DNA of 64,000 nt from Massilia sp. 9096. GTDB taxonomy: Bacteria; Pseudomonadota; Gammaproteobacteria; Burkholderiales; Burkholderiaceae_D. Shown here piece after piece: positions 1 to 9,667 of the stretch (its first letter is position 1; each line of letters begins with the position of its first letter). Under the pieces are notes generated by a model. The model saw only the letters and a program-made list of their open reading frames with translations. It made no database searches and had not been told where the DNA came from. The position numbers and the translations under genes are program-made. Where the stretch lies: the NCBI RefSeq assembly GCF_000745265.1, contig NZ_JQNN01000001.1, positions 5,208,001 to 5,272,000 on the forward strand, written 5' to 3'.

Positions 1-726
<726 letters not shown>

Positions 727-783
727 ATGTGGCTTATCGGGATATATATGCGAAAACGACCATTATAGATGACGGCGCAATTG

Positions 784-807
784 AAAAGGGCGCTTGCCGC
801 GCCCTTT
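784..807 (-). terminator. Intrinsic terminator of the S8 protease gene
   Basis: A 9-bp stem (785-793 with 799-807) closes a 5-base loop. Read leftward, the stem ends in TTTT followed by an AT-rich stretch. It lies 29 bases after the protease stop codon and before valS. Confidence 0.6.
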
Positions 808-835
808 CGCCATGCCGGTCAGACGGCGTGGAAGC

Positions 836-2413
836 TTACTTGCCGCAGCCCAGCGACTTGATGCGGTCGTAGGCGGCCTTCGCCTGCACCAGGCCGTAAC
901 CGTAGTGGATGTCGCGGCCGGCAGCGCCGAGCTCGAGTGCGCTGTTGTCCAGCGAGGTGCGGATCTGCGCGCCGGTGCAGGTCGGGAAGTAGCTCCACAC
1001 CAGGGCGGCCACGGCCGACACGTGCGGCGTCGCCATCGAGGTGCCGTCGAAGTAGGCATAGTTCGACGCCTTCACCGCCACCGTGGCGCTGCTGCCGAGC
1101 TGGGTCTTCATCGCGGCGCCATCAAGGTCCGAAGCGGTCACCGACGGGATGCTGGTGGCGACGCCGTTGAGCGTGCCGCTGTAGGCGCCGGCGACGTTGT
1201 TGTACACGACCGCGCCGACGCCGCCGCTGCTCTGGCAATTCTGCACCTTGGTCGCGAAGTCCACGGTGCCGCGCTGGATCAGGCAGACCTTGCCCGAAAC
1301 TGCCGTGTTGACCTTGTCGCCGATGCCGAAGTCGGCCAGCGGCGCGGTCGCCGTCTTGACCGGCGAGCCATCCATCGCCGACGAGGCGTAGTTGGACGCG
1401 CCGACCGAGAGGGCGGTGTCGATGCCGGCGCCCATCGGGACCGTGGACAGCACCGACACGCCCGGGCCGGCGATCTCGACGTCGCTGTTGTACTGCGAGA
1501 AGCTGGCGAAGGCCTTGTTCTCGTCGACCGCCGCGACCGACATCACGCTGGCGTAACCGGCCGGGTAGGAGGTGGTGGCGTTGCCGTCGTTGCCGGCCGC
1601 GGCGATGCTGAGCACGCCCTTGGTCTGCAGGCTGTCGAAGGCCTTCTGCTCGGTCATGCTCTTGGCCCCGCCGCCCAGCGACATGGTGATGACGTTGGCG
1701 CCGGCCGCGCCGCACTTGTTGGCGGCGTTGGCCAGCGTCGACGAATAGGTCCAGGCGCCGTCGGTGCCGAACACCTTCACCACATGGATCTTGAGCTGCT
1801 TGTTCGGGTTCACGCCGACCACGCCCAGGCCATTGTTGACGCCGGCGATCGTGCCGAACACGTGGGTGCCATGGTGGGTCTCGTCGGTGTACCACCAGCC
1901 GGTGCCCGCGTCGTATTCGCCGGTGACGTTGCCGCCGTTGTCCTTCAGGTCTTCGTGGCTGAAGTCGACGCCGGAGTCGATGATGCAGATCTTGCGGTTG
2001 GCGGCGTTCGCATCCGCCAGCTGGTCGGCCTGGACCAGCTTGATGCCGTAGGGGACCTGCTGGCCGCTGGTGTACGGCACGCCGGTCGAGGGGGTGGTGA
2101 GCGAGAACGGCTTGCGGATTACGTCCTCTTCGATGTACTCGACGTTCGGGTTGTTGGCCAAGCCCTTGAGCGCCACGCTCGGCACTTCGATGGCCATGGC
2201 GTCCATGTTGAAGATTTCCTGCTTGACCGCGCCGCGGGCGGCGGCGACGGCCGACTTGAGCGCGGCCTTGGCGCCCGGCTTGAAGGCGACGATCACACGG
2301 GTGGTGTCGGGTGCGGCGGCTGCCGCCGGGACCGCGAAGGCCGTGGCGATCGCCGCGACACACAGGCCGAGAGCGGGAAGGACAGGGAAGGCGCGCGTGG
2401 ATTGCTGATTCAT
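836..2413 (-). CDS. Secreted S8 family (subtilisin-like) serine protease with PA insert
   Basis: An exported endopeptidase of 525 residues. Residues 1-34 are a signal peptide; 38-100 resemble an I9 inhibitor propeptide (VIVAFKPGAK through VEYIEED). The catalytic triad is complete: D146 in IIDSGVD, H181 in HHGTHV and S459 in GTSMATPH, with oxyanion N275 in AAGND. Between N275 and S459 a protease-associated (PA) domain of about 100 residues is inserted (about 345-445), as in extracellular subtilases of Xanthomonas and Massilia. A GGAG sequence lies about ten bases before the ATG. The gene stands alone and ends at its own terminator. The target is unknown; bulk extracellular protein breakdown is the usual role. 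Confidence 0.93.
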   Translation of the reverse strand: MNQQSTRAFPVLPALGLCVAAIATAFAVPAAAAAPDTTRVIVAFKPGAKAALKSAVAAARGAVKQEIFNMDAMAIEVPSVALKGLANNPNVEYIEEDVIRKPFSLTTPSTGVPYTSGQQVPYGIKLVQADQLADANAANRKICIIDSGVDFSHEDLKDNGGNVTGEYDAGTGWWYTDETHHGTHVFGTIAGVNNGLGVVGVNPNKQLKIHVVKVFGTDGAWTYSSTLANAANKCGAAGANVITMSLGGGAKSMTEQKAFDSLQTKGVLSIAAAGNDGNATTSYPAGYASVMSVAAVDENKAFASFSQYNSDVEIAGPGVSVLSTVPMGAGIDTALSVGASNYASSAMDGSPVKTATAPLADFGIGDKVNTAVSGKVCLIQRGTVDFATKVQNCQSSGGVGAVVYNNVAGAYSGTLNGVATSIPSVTASDLDGAAMKTQLGSSATVAVKASNYAYFDGTSMATPHVSAVAALVWSYFPTCTGAQIRTSLDNSALELGAAGRDIHYGYGLVQAKAAYDRIKSLGCGK

Positions 2414-2735
2414 CGGTGTTTTCTCCGTATAAAGCTTGTCGTTATAGCCACGAGCTATGCCCGTGTGCTGTTGCTTGCTGCTTTAAGAACCGAACGTCGT
2501 GCTGTAGCCGCGGTTTGCAAATACCTGGGCAGCATGGATGAGTTTATGTGTGACATTTGTATGTATGCAAATGATTTCCAATCGTGCGCGCCAGACTGTT
2601 GTTGTTGCACTCAGGACATAGATATATTGACGCGTCAGCTCTACAGCATGCTATATTTGTATCAGCCGAATAGGGTGAGGTGACGATTGACACGGCGCCC
2701 GGTTCGCGACCTACTCACACTACATAACGATAATC
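2414..2735. other. Divergent intergenic region, protease / ANTAR regulator
   Basis: This 322-base spacer is clearly more AT-rich than its neighbours and holds the promoters of two divergent genes. Rightward there is TTGACA at 2687-2692 with a weak TACTCA at 2712-2717 (19-base spacer). Leftward there is a TATAAC-type hexamer about 40 bases before the protease ATG. I see no coding signal here. Confidence 0.5.
2687..2717 (+). promoter_or_regulatory. Possible promoter of the ANTAR regulator
   Basis: A perfect -35 TTGACA at 2687 with a poor -10 (TACTCA at 2712) and a long 19-base spacer, 18 bases before the start codon. The weak -10 suggests low or activator-dependent expression, or a wrong call. 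Confidence 0.3.
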
Positions 2736-3371
2736 ATGAGTGCGCCTACGGCTTCCCGCCGCCTCATCCTTCTGGTCGACGACGACGCCCTCCTGCTCGA
2801 CTACCTGTCCACCGTCCTGCGCCACGCGGGCTATGAAACGATCATGGCGGCGTCGGCGCCCGAAGCCTTGCAGCGCGTGGCCGAACCGGATACCGACATT
2901 GCCCTGGCCCTGCTCGACATCAACATGCCCGGCATGTCCGGCCTCGACCTGGCGCGCCGGCTGAAGGACCACACCGAGGTGCCCTTCATGTTCCTGTCCT
3001 CGGTCGACGATGCGGAGACCGCGCGCCAGGCCGCCAGCCACGGCGCGGTCGGCTTCGTGGTCAAGCCGGTCGACGCCACGCGCCTGCTGCCGGCCTTCGA
3101 ATCGGCGCTGGCGCGTGCCGATGAGATCCGCAAGCTGCGCCACACCGAAGCCAACCTGAACGCCGCGCTGGCCGCGGGCCGCGAGACCAGCCTGGCCGTC
3201 GGCCTGTTGATGACGCGTTTCCAGACCGACCGCAACACCGCCTTCGAGGTGCTGCGCGACCACGCCCGCTCGAGCCGGCGCAAGATCAACGAATTGGCCG
3301 AGCAATTGGTCGAGGCCGAGGAATTGCTCAACGGCCTGCACGGCGCCTTTGTTTCGCGCTTGCGGCGCTGA
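2736..3371 (+). CDS. Response regulator with ANTAR RNA-binding output (AmiR/NasR type)
   Basis: A 211-residue two-domain regulator. Residues 8-125 are a receiver domain with acidic pocket D15-D17, phospho-acceptor D61 (LLDINMPG) and K110. A coiled-coil linker (about 127-147) leads to an ANTAR domain at 148-192 (AVGLLMTRF...AFEVLRDHARSSRRKINELAEQLV). ANTAR proteins bind paired RNA hairpins and stop transcription termination, often in nitrogen-compound operons. No sensor kinase, nitrate or amidase gene is adjacent, so partner and target are unknown. There is no clear ribosome binding site before the ATG. I did not find a convincing double hairpin in the 140 bases after the gene. Confidence 0.9.
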   Translation: MSAPTASRRLILLVDDDALLLDYLSTVLRHAGYETIMAASAPEALQRVAEPDTDIALALLDINMPGMSGLDLARRLKDHTEVPFMFLSSVDDAETARQAASHGAVGFVVKPVDATRLLPAFESALARADEIRKLRHTEANLNAALAAGRETSLAVGLLMTRFQTDRNTAFEVLRDHARSSRRKINELAEQLVEAEELLNGLHGAFVSRLRR

Positions 3372-3515
3372 CGGCCGCTGCCTGGCTAAGATTCCGCACG
3401 AAAACGGCGGCTCGGCCACGCGTCTTTCCTGCGCTTGGTATCATGACAAATTCATCGGCACGCCATGGCTGTGCTGAATTTCATTATTACCAACGTTAAG
3501 TTCAGGAAGGACGAC

Positions 3516-4622
<1,107 letters not shown>

Positions 4623-4663
4623 TCCAGGACTGAAGCGACGGCGCGTTCCGCCGCTGCCGCCTT

Positions 4664-4695
4664 CCGGGCCGCCCGCCGGCCCGGTTCCGTTTTCA
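4664..4695 (+). terminator. Probable terminator after frmA
   Basis: A 7-bp GC-only stem (4664-4670 with 4678-4684) and 7-base loop, followed by TTCCGTTTTC. The T-run is interrupted, so efficiency may be moderate. Confidence 0.5.
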
Positions 4696-4716
4696 CTCCC
4701 ACCCTCTTTGCCTGCG

Positions 4717-4743
4717 CGCACCCAGCGCATCCAGCGCACCCAG
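4717..4743. repeat. 9-bp tandem repeat, three copies
   Basis: Three head-to-tail copies of CGCAYCCAG, with one T/C difference in the middle copy, followed by a partial fourth. Non-coding, low complexity. Confidence 0.6.
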
Positions 4744-4865
4744 CGCAGCCGCAGCACGCCGGTCCCCGCAACAGCGACACCAGCTTGCTTCTGCATACTT
4801 TCCGTGTATTTATTGAAATATTGTTAGAAATTGTGACGATTCCAGCAGGGTTCATGCATAAGGCA

Positions 4866-4871
4866 TATAAT
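4866..4871 (+). promoter_or_regulatory. -10 element of the first OmpA-like gene
   Basis: A perfect TATAAT within an AT-rich stretch, 78 bases before the ATG. No good -35 is found at 16-18 bases; TTCCAG at 4840 would need a 20-base spacer, so an activator may be involved. Confidence 0.4.
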
Positions 4872-4949
4872 TTCAAACTAGCAACCCAGCCCATTCCCTG
4901 CGGCGAGTTGCGACTACACGTAGTTTCAACATTTTGCATTGGATTAAAC

Positions 4950-5432
4950 ATGTTTAAGAAAATCGCTGCTGCTGCAGCCCTGACCCTGCTGGCTTCCTCC
5001 GCTTTCGCTGCGCCGACCGGCTTCTACGGCGCCGTCGACCTGGGCTCGACCCGTGCCGACACCCTGGACCTGAACAGCAGCAAGGTCAGCTACGGCGCCC
5101 TGCTGGGTTACGGCCTGAACGAGAATATCGGCTTCGAACTGGGCTACCGTCGCCTGGGCGAGTGGGATGACGCCTACGGCAATGGCCGTGACGCCAGCAT
5201 CAACCAGACCCACCTGTCGGTGATCGCTTCGGTGCCCCTGAAAGACCAGTTCAGCCTGTTCGGCCGCATCGGCTACAGCAAGCTGAACGGCGCACCGGAA
5301 AGCAACAGCGGCGCGCTGTACGGCGTCGGCGTCGGCTACGACTTCAGCCCGGTCCTGTTCGGCCGCGTCGAAGTGCAGAAGCCGACCAACTACGCCAACA
5401 ACATCGGCATCACCGTCGGCTATAAGTTCTAA
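4950..5432 (+). CDS. Small OmpA-like outer-membrane beta-barrel protein (copy 1)
   Basis: 160 residues. A signal peptide ends at SAFA-AP (about residue 20). The mature part alternates hydrophobic and polar residues with repeated aromatic-girdle strands (GFYGAVDLGST, IGFELGYRRLG, FSLFGRIGYSKL, LYGVGVGYDFSP, FGRVEVQKPTN) and ends in the C-terminal phenylalanine typical of barrels inserted by BAM. It matches an eight-stranded OmpA N-domain without the peptidoglycan-binding part. A close paralogue lies at 6614. The frame is open further upstream, but ATG 4950 is the codon that opens a proper signal peptide. Function unknown. Confidence 0.85.
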   Translation: MFKKIAAAAALTLLASSAFAAPTGFYGAVDLGSTRADTLDLNSSKVSYGALLGYGLNENIGFELGYRRLGEWDDAYGNGRDASINQTHLSVIASVPLKDQFSLFGRIGYSKLNGAPESNSGALYGVGVGYDFSPVLFGRVEVQKPTNYANNIGITVGYKF

Positions 5433-5460
5433 TTGCCGGCTGGCTTGACGCCAGCGATCC

Positions 5461-5500
5461 AAAAGCGCGCATGGCTGTCAAGCCTGCGCGCTTTTTTTAT
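5461..5500 (+). terminator. Strong intrinsic terminator after barrel copy 1
   Basis: Stem AGCGCGCA (5464-5471) with TGCGCGCT (5485-5492), followed by a run of seven T. It lies 31 bases after the stop codon. Confidence 0.85.
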
Positions 5501-5610
5501 TGGTTTTTGCCGCCTGTTCCGCCATTCGCGCAGTCTGTCGCAGTGCGTTGGCCGCATCGCAAGCGCGCCTCTATCGTTGCCTTCATTGAACCCAGCCCAT
5601 GGAGGAAACG

Positions 5611-6414
5611 ATGTCCCGATTCGAACACAAGACGCTGCGCCGGCTGCCGGCCATCCTGGCCCTTGGCTTTGCCTTGACCGCCGCGGCGGCAAGCGCAACC
5701 TGGGCGCACGAGGATGGGCATGCCGACCAGCCGTACGCGCTGGTGCGCGCGGGCGTGACGGGTATGACCGGCAGCGGCGACAGGGGCGACTGGTTCGCCG
5801 TCAAGCAGGCGAAGGCGCGCATCAAGGGCGACTTCCTCTGGTTCCGCGAGAATGGCCGCGCCTGGGTGATCCGGGACCCGGACACGCTGGCCAAGGCGCG
5901 CGCCGCCTGGGCCGACGTCGACCGCCTCGGCGACCAGATGAACGTTTGTGGCCGCGACATGGACCAGCAGGGCAAGGCGATGGGCGCGCTCGGCATGGAA
6001 ATGGGCCGCGCCGGCGCCGCCATGAAGCCGGACGAAGCGAAGATGCATGCGATCGAGCGCCAGATGGATGCGCTGGGCCGGCGGATGGGCGAGCTGGGCC
6101 GGCAGATGGGACCGGCCGACGATGGCGAACGTGTACGCCTGGACGCCGAGATGGCGACACTGAGTGTCCGGATGGGCCAGCTCGGCGGCCAGATGGGCGC
6201 CGCCGCCCAGCCCGTGCATGGGCGCCAGGCGCAGATGCAGATGAAGGAAATCGGCCTGCGGATGGAGAATGCGAAGGGGCCGATGGAAGCGCTGGGCCGC
6301 AAGATGGATGCGCTCGGCAAGGACATCGACCGCGCCAGCCACGCCGCCGACCAGACCGTGCACGCGCTGATCCGCGACGCCAGGGCACGTGGGCTGGCGC
6401 AGCCGGCGCCGTAA
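5611..6414 (+). CDS. Exported protein with methionine-glycine heptad repeats, function unknown
   Basis: 267 residues with a signal peptide (about 1-32). After a short region (FLWFRENGRAWVIRDP, about 75-90) the protein becomes a long helix-like array. Methionines stand at 110, 117, 124, 131, 138, 145, 152, 159 and 166, exactly seven apart, usually with glycine three residues earlier (LGRRMGE, LGRQMGP). The pattern resumes at 181, 188 and 195 and again at 218, 225 and 232. From memory, similar short regions followed by LGxxQ repeats occur in periplasmic proteins of Xanthomonadales and Acidobacteria; I cannot confirm this. GGAGGA at 5601-5606 supports ATG 5611 over ATG 5599. It lies between two paralogous barrel genes with its own terminator. 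Confidence 0.75.
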   Translation: MSRFEHKTLRRLPAILALGFALTAAAASATWAHEDGHADQPYALVRAGVTGMTGSGDRGDWFAVKQAKARIKGDFLWFRENGRAWVIRDPDTLAKARAAWADVDRLGDQMNVCGRDMDQQGKAMGALGMEMGRAGAAMKPDEAKMHAIERQMDALGRRMGELGRQMGPADDGERVRLDAEMATLSVRMGQLGGQMGAAAQPVHGRQAQMQMKEIGLRMENAKGPMEALGRKMDALGKDIDRASHAADQTVHALIRDARARGLAQPAP

Positions 6415-6447
6415 AACCGAGCCGTTATCGTTCTCGCCGTTTCACGG

Positions 6448-6479
6448 TGGCCGGCGAATTGAATCCGCCGGCCATTTTC
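6448..6479 (+). terminator. Intrinsic terminator after the methionine-heptad gene
   Basis: Perfect 9-bp stem TGGCCGGCG (6448-6456) with CGCCGGCCA (6466-6474), 9-base loop, then TTTTCT. Confidence 0.8.
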
Positions 6480-6522
6480 TCGTACGCATAAAAAACAAGC
6501 GTTGTTCAATACAGACAATCCC

Positions 6523-6551
6523 TTGGCGATCTATTTTCGTGATTGTATAAT
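6523..6551 (+). promoter_or_regulatory. Sigma-70 type promoter of barrel copy 2
   Basis: TTGGCG at 6523-6528, 17-base spacer, TATAAT at 6546-6551. Transcription would start near 6558, giving a leader of about 55 bases. It shows that the second barrel gene has its own promoter. Confidence 0.65.
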
Positions 6552-6613
6552 TTCCCTATGGAAATGTTTATCTTCATTTCCAATAAATAAGACCACTGAG
6601 AGAATCTGGAAAC

Positions 6614-7108
6614 ATGATGATGAAAAAGATCTTCGCCGCCGTTGCATTGAGCCTGCTTGCTTCTTCCGCGTTTGCCACGCCGCCGGGTTATTACGGCGGC
6701 CTGGACGTCGGCTCGACCAAACTCGACGGCATGGACGGTAGCAAGACCGGCTACGGCGGCTTCCTGGGTTATGGCTTCAACCGCTTCCTTGCGATCGAGC
6801 TGGGCTACCGCCAGCTGGGCAAAGGGGACCTCTACGGCGTCGATATCACTGCCAAGCAGACGCACGTATCGGTGATCGGCTCCTATCCGCTGGCGCCGCA
6901 GTTCGACGTGTACGGCCGCCTTGGCTATAACGATGTGCGCGCCGAAGCGTCGTATGGCGGCACCACCTACAGCGCCAGCGACAGTGGCGGCATGTACGGC
7001 GTCGGCCTGAACTACGATTTCACCCCGGCCGTGTCGGGCCGCGTCGAAGTCCAGAAACCAACCAGCGATTCGACCTATTACAACGTCGGCGTGGTTTTCA
7101 AGTTCTGA
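6614..7108 (+). CDS. Small OmpA-like outer-membrane beta-barrel protein (copy 2)
   Basis: 164 residues, clearly homologous along its whole length to the protein at 4950: same signal peptide core (LLASSAFA), same strand motifs (YYGGLDVGST, IELGYRQLGKG, MYGVGLNYDF, GRVEVQKPTS) and terminal phenylalanine. Three successive ATG codons (6614, 6617, 6620 region) make the exact start uncertain. It has its own promoter and terminator, so the two copies are separate units that can diverge in expression. The copies probably arose by local duplication. Confidence 0.85.
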   Translation: MMMKKIFAAVALSLLASSAFATPPGYYGGLDVGSTKLDGMDGSKTGYGGFLGYGFNRFLAIELGYRQLGKGDLYGVDITAKQTHVSVIGSYPLAPQFDVYGRLGYNDVRAEASYGGTTYSASDSGGMYGVGLNYDFTPAVSGRVEVQKPTSDSTYYNVGVVFKF

Positions 7109-7143
7109 TCGAATTCAGCCGGGTGATCTGATCGCCTAAAAAG

Positions 7144-7180
7144 AAGCGCTTGTTCCGTGAGGAGCAGGCGCTTTTTGTTT
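7144..7180 (+). terminator. Intrinsic terminator after barrel copy 2
   Basis: A long stem with one mismatch (7144-7156 with 7161-7173), 4-base loop GTGA, followed by TTTTTGTTT. Confidence 0.8.
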
Positions 7181-7318
7181 GGTTTCACTCGAAAGCCAAG
7201 TGCGGCATTTGCAAAAATCCGATCAGCCGGCGCTTGTCGAATATTAATCCGGCGTAAATCCGTGATAATCCGCGCATATTCATGAATTAAGCCTTTGCGC
7301 ACATAATCAAATAAAAAG

Positions 7319-7334
7319 GTTTTAAAACACGAAA
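7319..7334. repeat. 16-bp palindrome-containing repeat, copy A
   Basis: GTTTTAAAACACGAAA, identical to 10935-10950. The first ten bases are a perfect palindrome. Both copies are intergenic. Confidence 0.6.
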
Positions 7335-7439
7335 GCAGGGCATGTTTCAGCACACGGCTTGCCCGTCAATAAACATTGTCGGGTTTGCAGTTGTATGGCA
7401 GCATGACGCCCCAAGCCATCATCACCAGGAATTCCTCGC

Positions 7440-9602
7440 ATGCGCACCTTCGTTCGCCTTGCCCAGCCCGCCGTTCTCGCCGCCCTGGCCAGCATCGGCG
7501 CCTTCGCTTATGCCCAGACCTCGGCCCCGACGCCAGCCTCGACGTCAGCGTCAAGCCAGGCATCGACGCCGGCCTTGAGCGCCGCGCCGACCGCCAGCCC
7601 GGAACGCCCGGCCACCTCCTTTCCCTACACCCCGGGCCTGGACGTCAAGTCGATGGACCGCAACGCCGATCCCTGCGTCGACTTTTACCAGTACGCCTGC
7701 GGCGGCTGGATGAAGAACAACCCGATCCCGGCCGACCAGGCACGCTGGTCGGTGTACAGCAAGCTGGCCCAGGACAACCAGCGCTTCCTGTGGGGCATCC
7801 TGGAAGACCTCGCAAAGCGCCAGGATGGCCGCAACGCCAACCAGCAAAAGATCGGCGATTATTTTGACGCCTGCATGGACGAGAAGGCGATCGAGGCCCG
7901 CGGCAGCGCGCCGCTCAAGCCGTACTTCGACCAGATCGCGGCCTTGCGTTCGAACAAGGATTTGCCGCGCGTGCTGGCGCGCCTGCACCTGGCGCTGTCG
8001 GATCCGGGCCTGTTCTTCGGCTTCGGGGCCAGCCAGGACTTCGGCGACTCATCGCGCGTGATCGCGTTCGCGACCGCGGGCGGCCTTGGCCTGCCCGACC
8101 GCGATTCCTACCTCAAGCAGGACGCCAAATCGAAAGAGGTCCGCGCCAAGTACCTGATCCACATCGCCAACACGTTCGAATTGCTGGGCGACGCGCCGGC
8201 GCAAGCGAAGCAGGAAGCCGCGCGCGTGATGGCGATCGAGACCGAGCTGGCCAAGGCCTCGCTGTCGCGGGTCGACAAGCGCGATCCCTATAAACTGTTC
8301 CACAAGGTCGATGCCAAGGGCTTGCAGGGGCTGACCCCCGGCTTCGACTGGCATGCTTACCTGGATGAGCTCGGCCAGGGCAAGCAGACCACCTTCAACG
8401 TCACCGAACCCGGCTTCTTCAAGGCACTGGGCAAGATGTGGGCAAGCAATGACGTCGAGGGCACCCGGACGTATCTGCGCTGGCAGGTGGCGCGCAATAT
8501 GTCGCCGGTGCTGGCGTCGAATTTCGACCGCGAGCATTTCGATTTCTTCAGCAAGACGCTGCGCGGCGTGCAGCAGCAACCGCCGCGCTGGAAGCGTTGC
8601 GTGGCGCTGGTCGACCATCAATTGGGCGAAGCGCTGGGACAGGAATTCGTCAGCCGCGCGTTCTCGCCGCAGCTGAAGGAAAAGACGCTGCACATGACGC
8701 GCCAGATCGAGACCGCGATGAAGAAAGACATCGATTCGCTCGACTGGATGAGCCCGGAAACGAAGAAGCGCGCCCAGGAAAAGCTGGCCGCCATCGTCAA
8801 CAAGATCGGCTACCCGGACAAATGGCGCGACTACGGCAGCTACGTCGTCAAAGCCGGCGACTTTGCCGGCAACGTCGAGCGCGGCCACCAGTTCGAAGAG
8901 CATCGCCAGCTGGCCAAGATCGGCAAGCCGCTGGACCGCACGGAGTGGGGCATGACGCCGCCGACGGTGAACGCCTACTTCGATCCGCAGATGAACGACA
9001 TCAACTTCCCGGCCGGCGTCCTGCAGCCGCCGCTGTACGATCCGAAGATGGACGACGCGCCCAACTACGGCAACACCGGCGGCACCATCGGCCACGAGCT
9101 GACCCACGCGTTCGACGACGAAGGCCGCCAGTTCGATGCCCAGGGCAACCTGAAGGACTGGTGGACCAAGGAGGATGCCAAGGCGTATGAAGAACGCGCC
9201 CAGTGCGTCGTCGACCAGTACGCGCAGTACACGGTGGTGGACGACATCAAGATCAATTCCAAGCTGACCGAAGGCGAAGACATCGCCGACCTGGGCGGCC
9301 TGATCCTGGGCTGGATGGCGTGGCAGGAAGAGATGGCGTCGCTGCCGCAGAAGGCCCAGCCGCAGGGCGAGAAGCTGCGCGACGGCTTGACCCCGGAACA
9401 GCGCTTTTTCGTGGGCAACGCGCAGTGGGCGTGCGAAAACGACCGTCCGGAAAACCAGCGCGTGACGGCCATGACCGATCCGCACTCGCCGGGACGCTTC
9501 CGCGTCAACGGCCTGCTGGTCAACATGCCGCAGTTCCAGCAGGCCTTCCAGTGCAAGGCGGGGCAGCCGATGGTGAAGGAGAAGCACTGCCGCGTGTGGT
9601 AA
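7440..9602 (+). CDS. Secreted M13 family metallopeptidase (neprilysin/PepO type)
   Basis: 720 residues with a signal peptide (about 1-25) and a Ser/Ala/Thr/Pro-rich linker. The zinc site is complete: H552-E-L-T-H556 with third ligand E613 in EDIADLGG (D617 is the conserved aspartate). The substrate-binding NAYF motif (VNAYFDPQMNDINFPAG) and C-terminal CRVW signature of M13 enzymes are present. These zinc endopeptidases cut peptides outside the cytoplasm; neprilysin and bacterial PepO are the known examples. Length is normal. AGGAAT lies just upstream of the ATG. Monocistronic as far as I can see. Confidence 0.95.
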   Translation: MRTFVRLAQPAVLAALASIGAFAYAQTSAPTPASTSASSQASTPALSAAPTASPERPATSFPYTPGLDVKSMDRNADPCVDFYQYACGGWMKNNPIPADQARWSVYSKLAQDNQRFLWGILEDLAKRQDGRNANQQKIGDYFDACMDEKAIEARGSAPLKPYFDQIAALRSNKDLPRVLARLHLALSDPGLFFGFGASQDFGDSSRVIAFATAGGLGLPDRDSYLKQDAKSKEVRAKYLIHIANTFELLGDAPAQAKQEAARVMAIETELAKASLSRVDKRDPYKLFHKVDAKGLQGLTPGFDWHAYLDELGQGKQTTFNVTEPGFFKALGKMWASNDVEGTRTYLRWQVARNMSPVLASNFDREHFDFFSKTLRGVQQQPPRWKRCVALVDHQLGEALGQEFVSRAFSPQLKEKTLHMTRQIETAMKKDIDSLDWMSPETKKRAQEKLAAIVNKIGYPDKWRDYGSYVVKAGDFAGNVERGHQFEEHRQLAKIGKPLDRTEWGMTPPTVNAYFDPQMNDINFPAGVLQPPLYDPKMDDAPNYGNTGGTIGHELTHAFDDEGRQFDAQGNLKDWWTKEDAKAYEERAQCVVDQYAQYTVVDDIKINSKLTEGEDIADLGGLILGWMAWQEEMASLPQKAQPQGEKLRDGLTPEQRFFVGNAQWACENDRPENQRVTAMTDPHSPGRFRVNGLLVNMPQFQQAFQCKAGQPMVKEKHCRVW

Positions 9603-9667
9603 CCTGAGCCGCGCTGGATGGCACGGCGCGCCATACGTCGTGCCGTGCCCTGTGAAGGAGAGAGTGG

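Larger units (their letters stand above)
4623..4949. other. Intergenic region between frmA and the first barrel gene
   Basis: The 327 bases hold the frmA terminator, a short 9-bp tandem repeat (4717-4743), then an abruptly AT-rich stretch from about 4785 that carries the promoter and leader of the next gene. I see no further gene. Confidence 0.5.
7109..7439. other. Intergenic region before the M13 peptidase gene
   Basis: 331 bases: a terminator at 7144-7180, then AT-rich DNA with several TATAAT-like words (for example CATAAT near 7302) and the 16-bp palindromic repeat at 7319-7334. No gene is evident; the M13 peptidase promoter must lie here. Confidence 0.5.

Noticed and set aside
794..2683. 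A 629-codon open frame antisense to the S8 protease
   Set aside because: Composition is that of an antisense shadow (His, Arg, Val, Gly rich), and the protease on the other strand has all catalytic motifs.
3372..3515. An ANTAR target RNA (paired hexaloop hairpins) between the ANTAR regulator and frmA
   Set aside because: No two stems with A1/G4 six-base loops could be drawn in this stretch by eye.
4717..4743. Short tandem repeat considered as a CRISPR remnant or iteron
   Set aside because: Units are nine bases, directly adjacent with no spacers, and no origin or cas gene is near.
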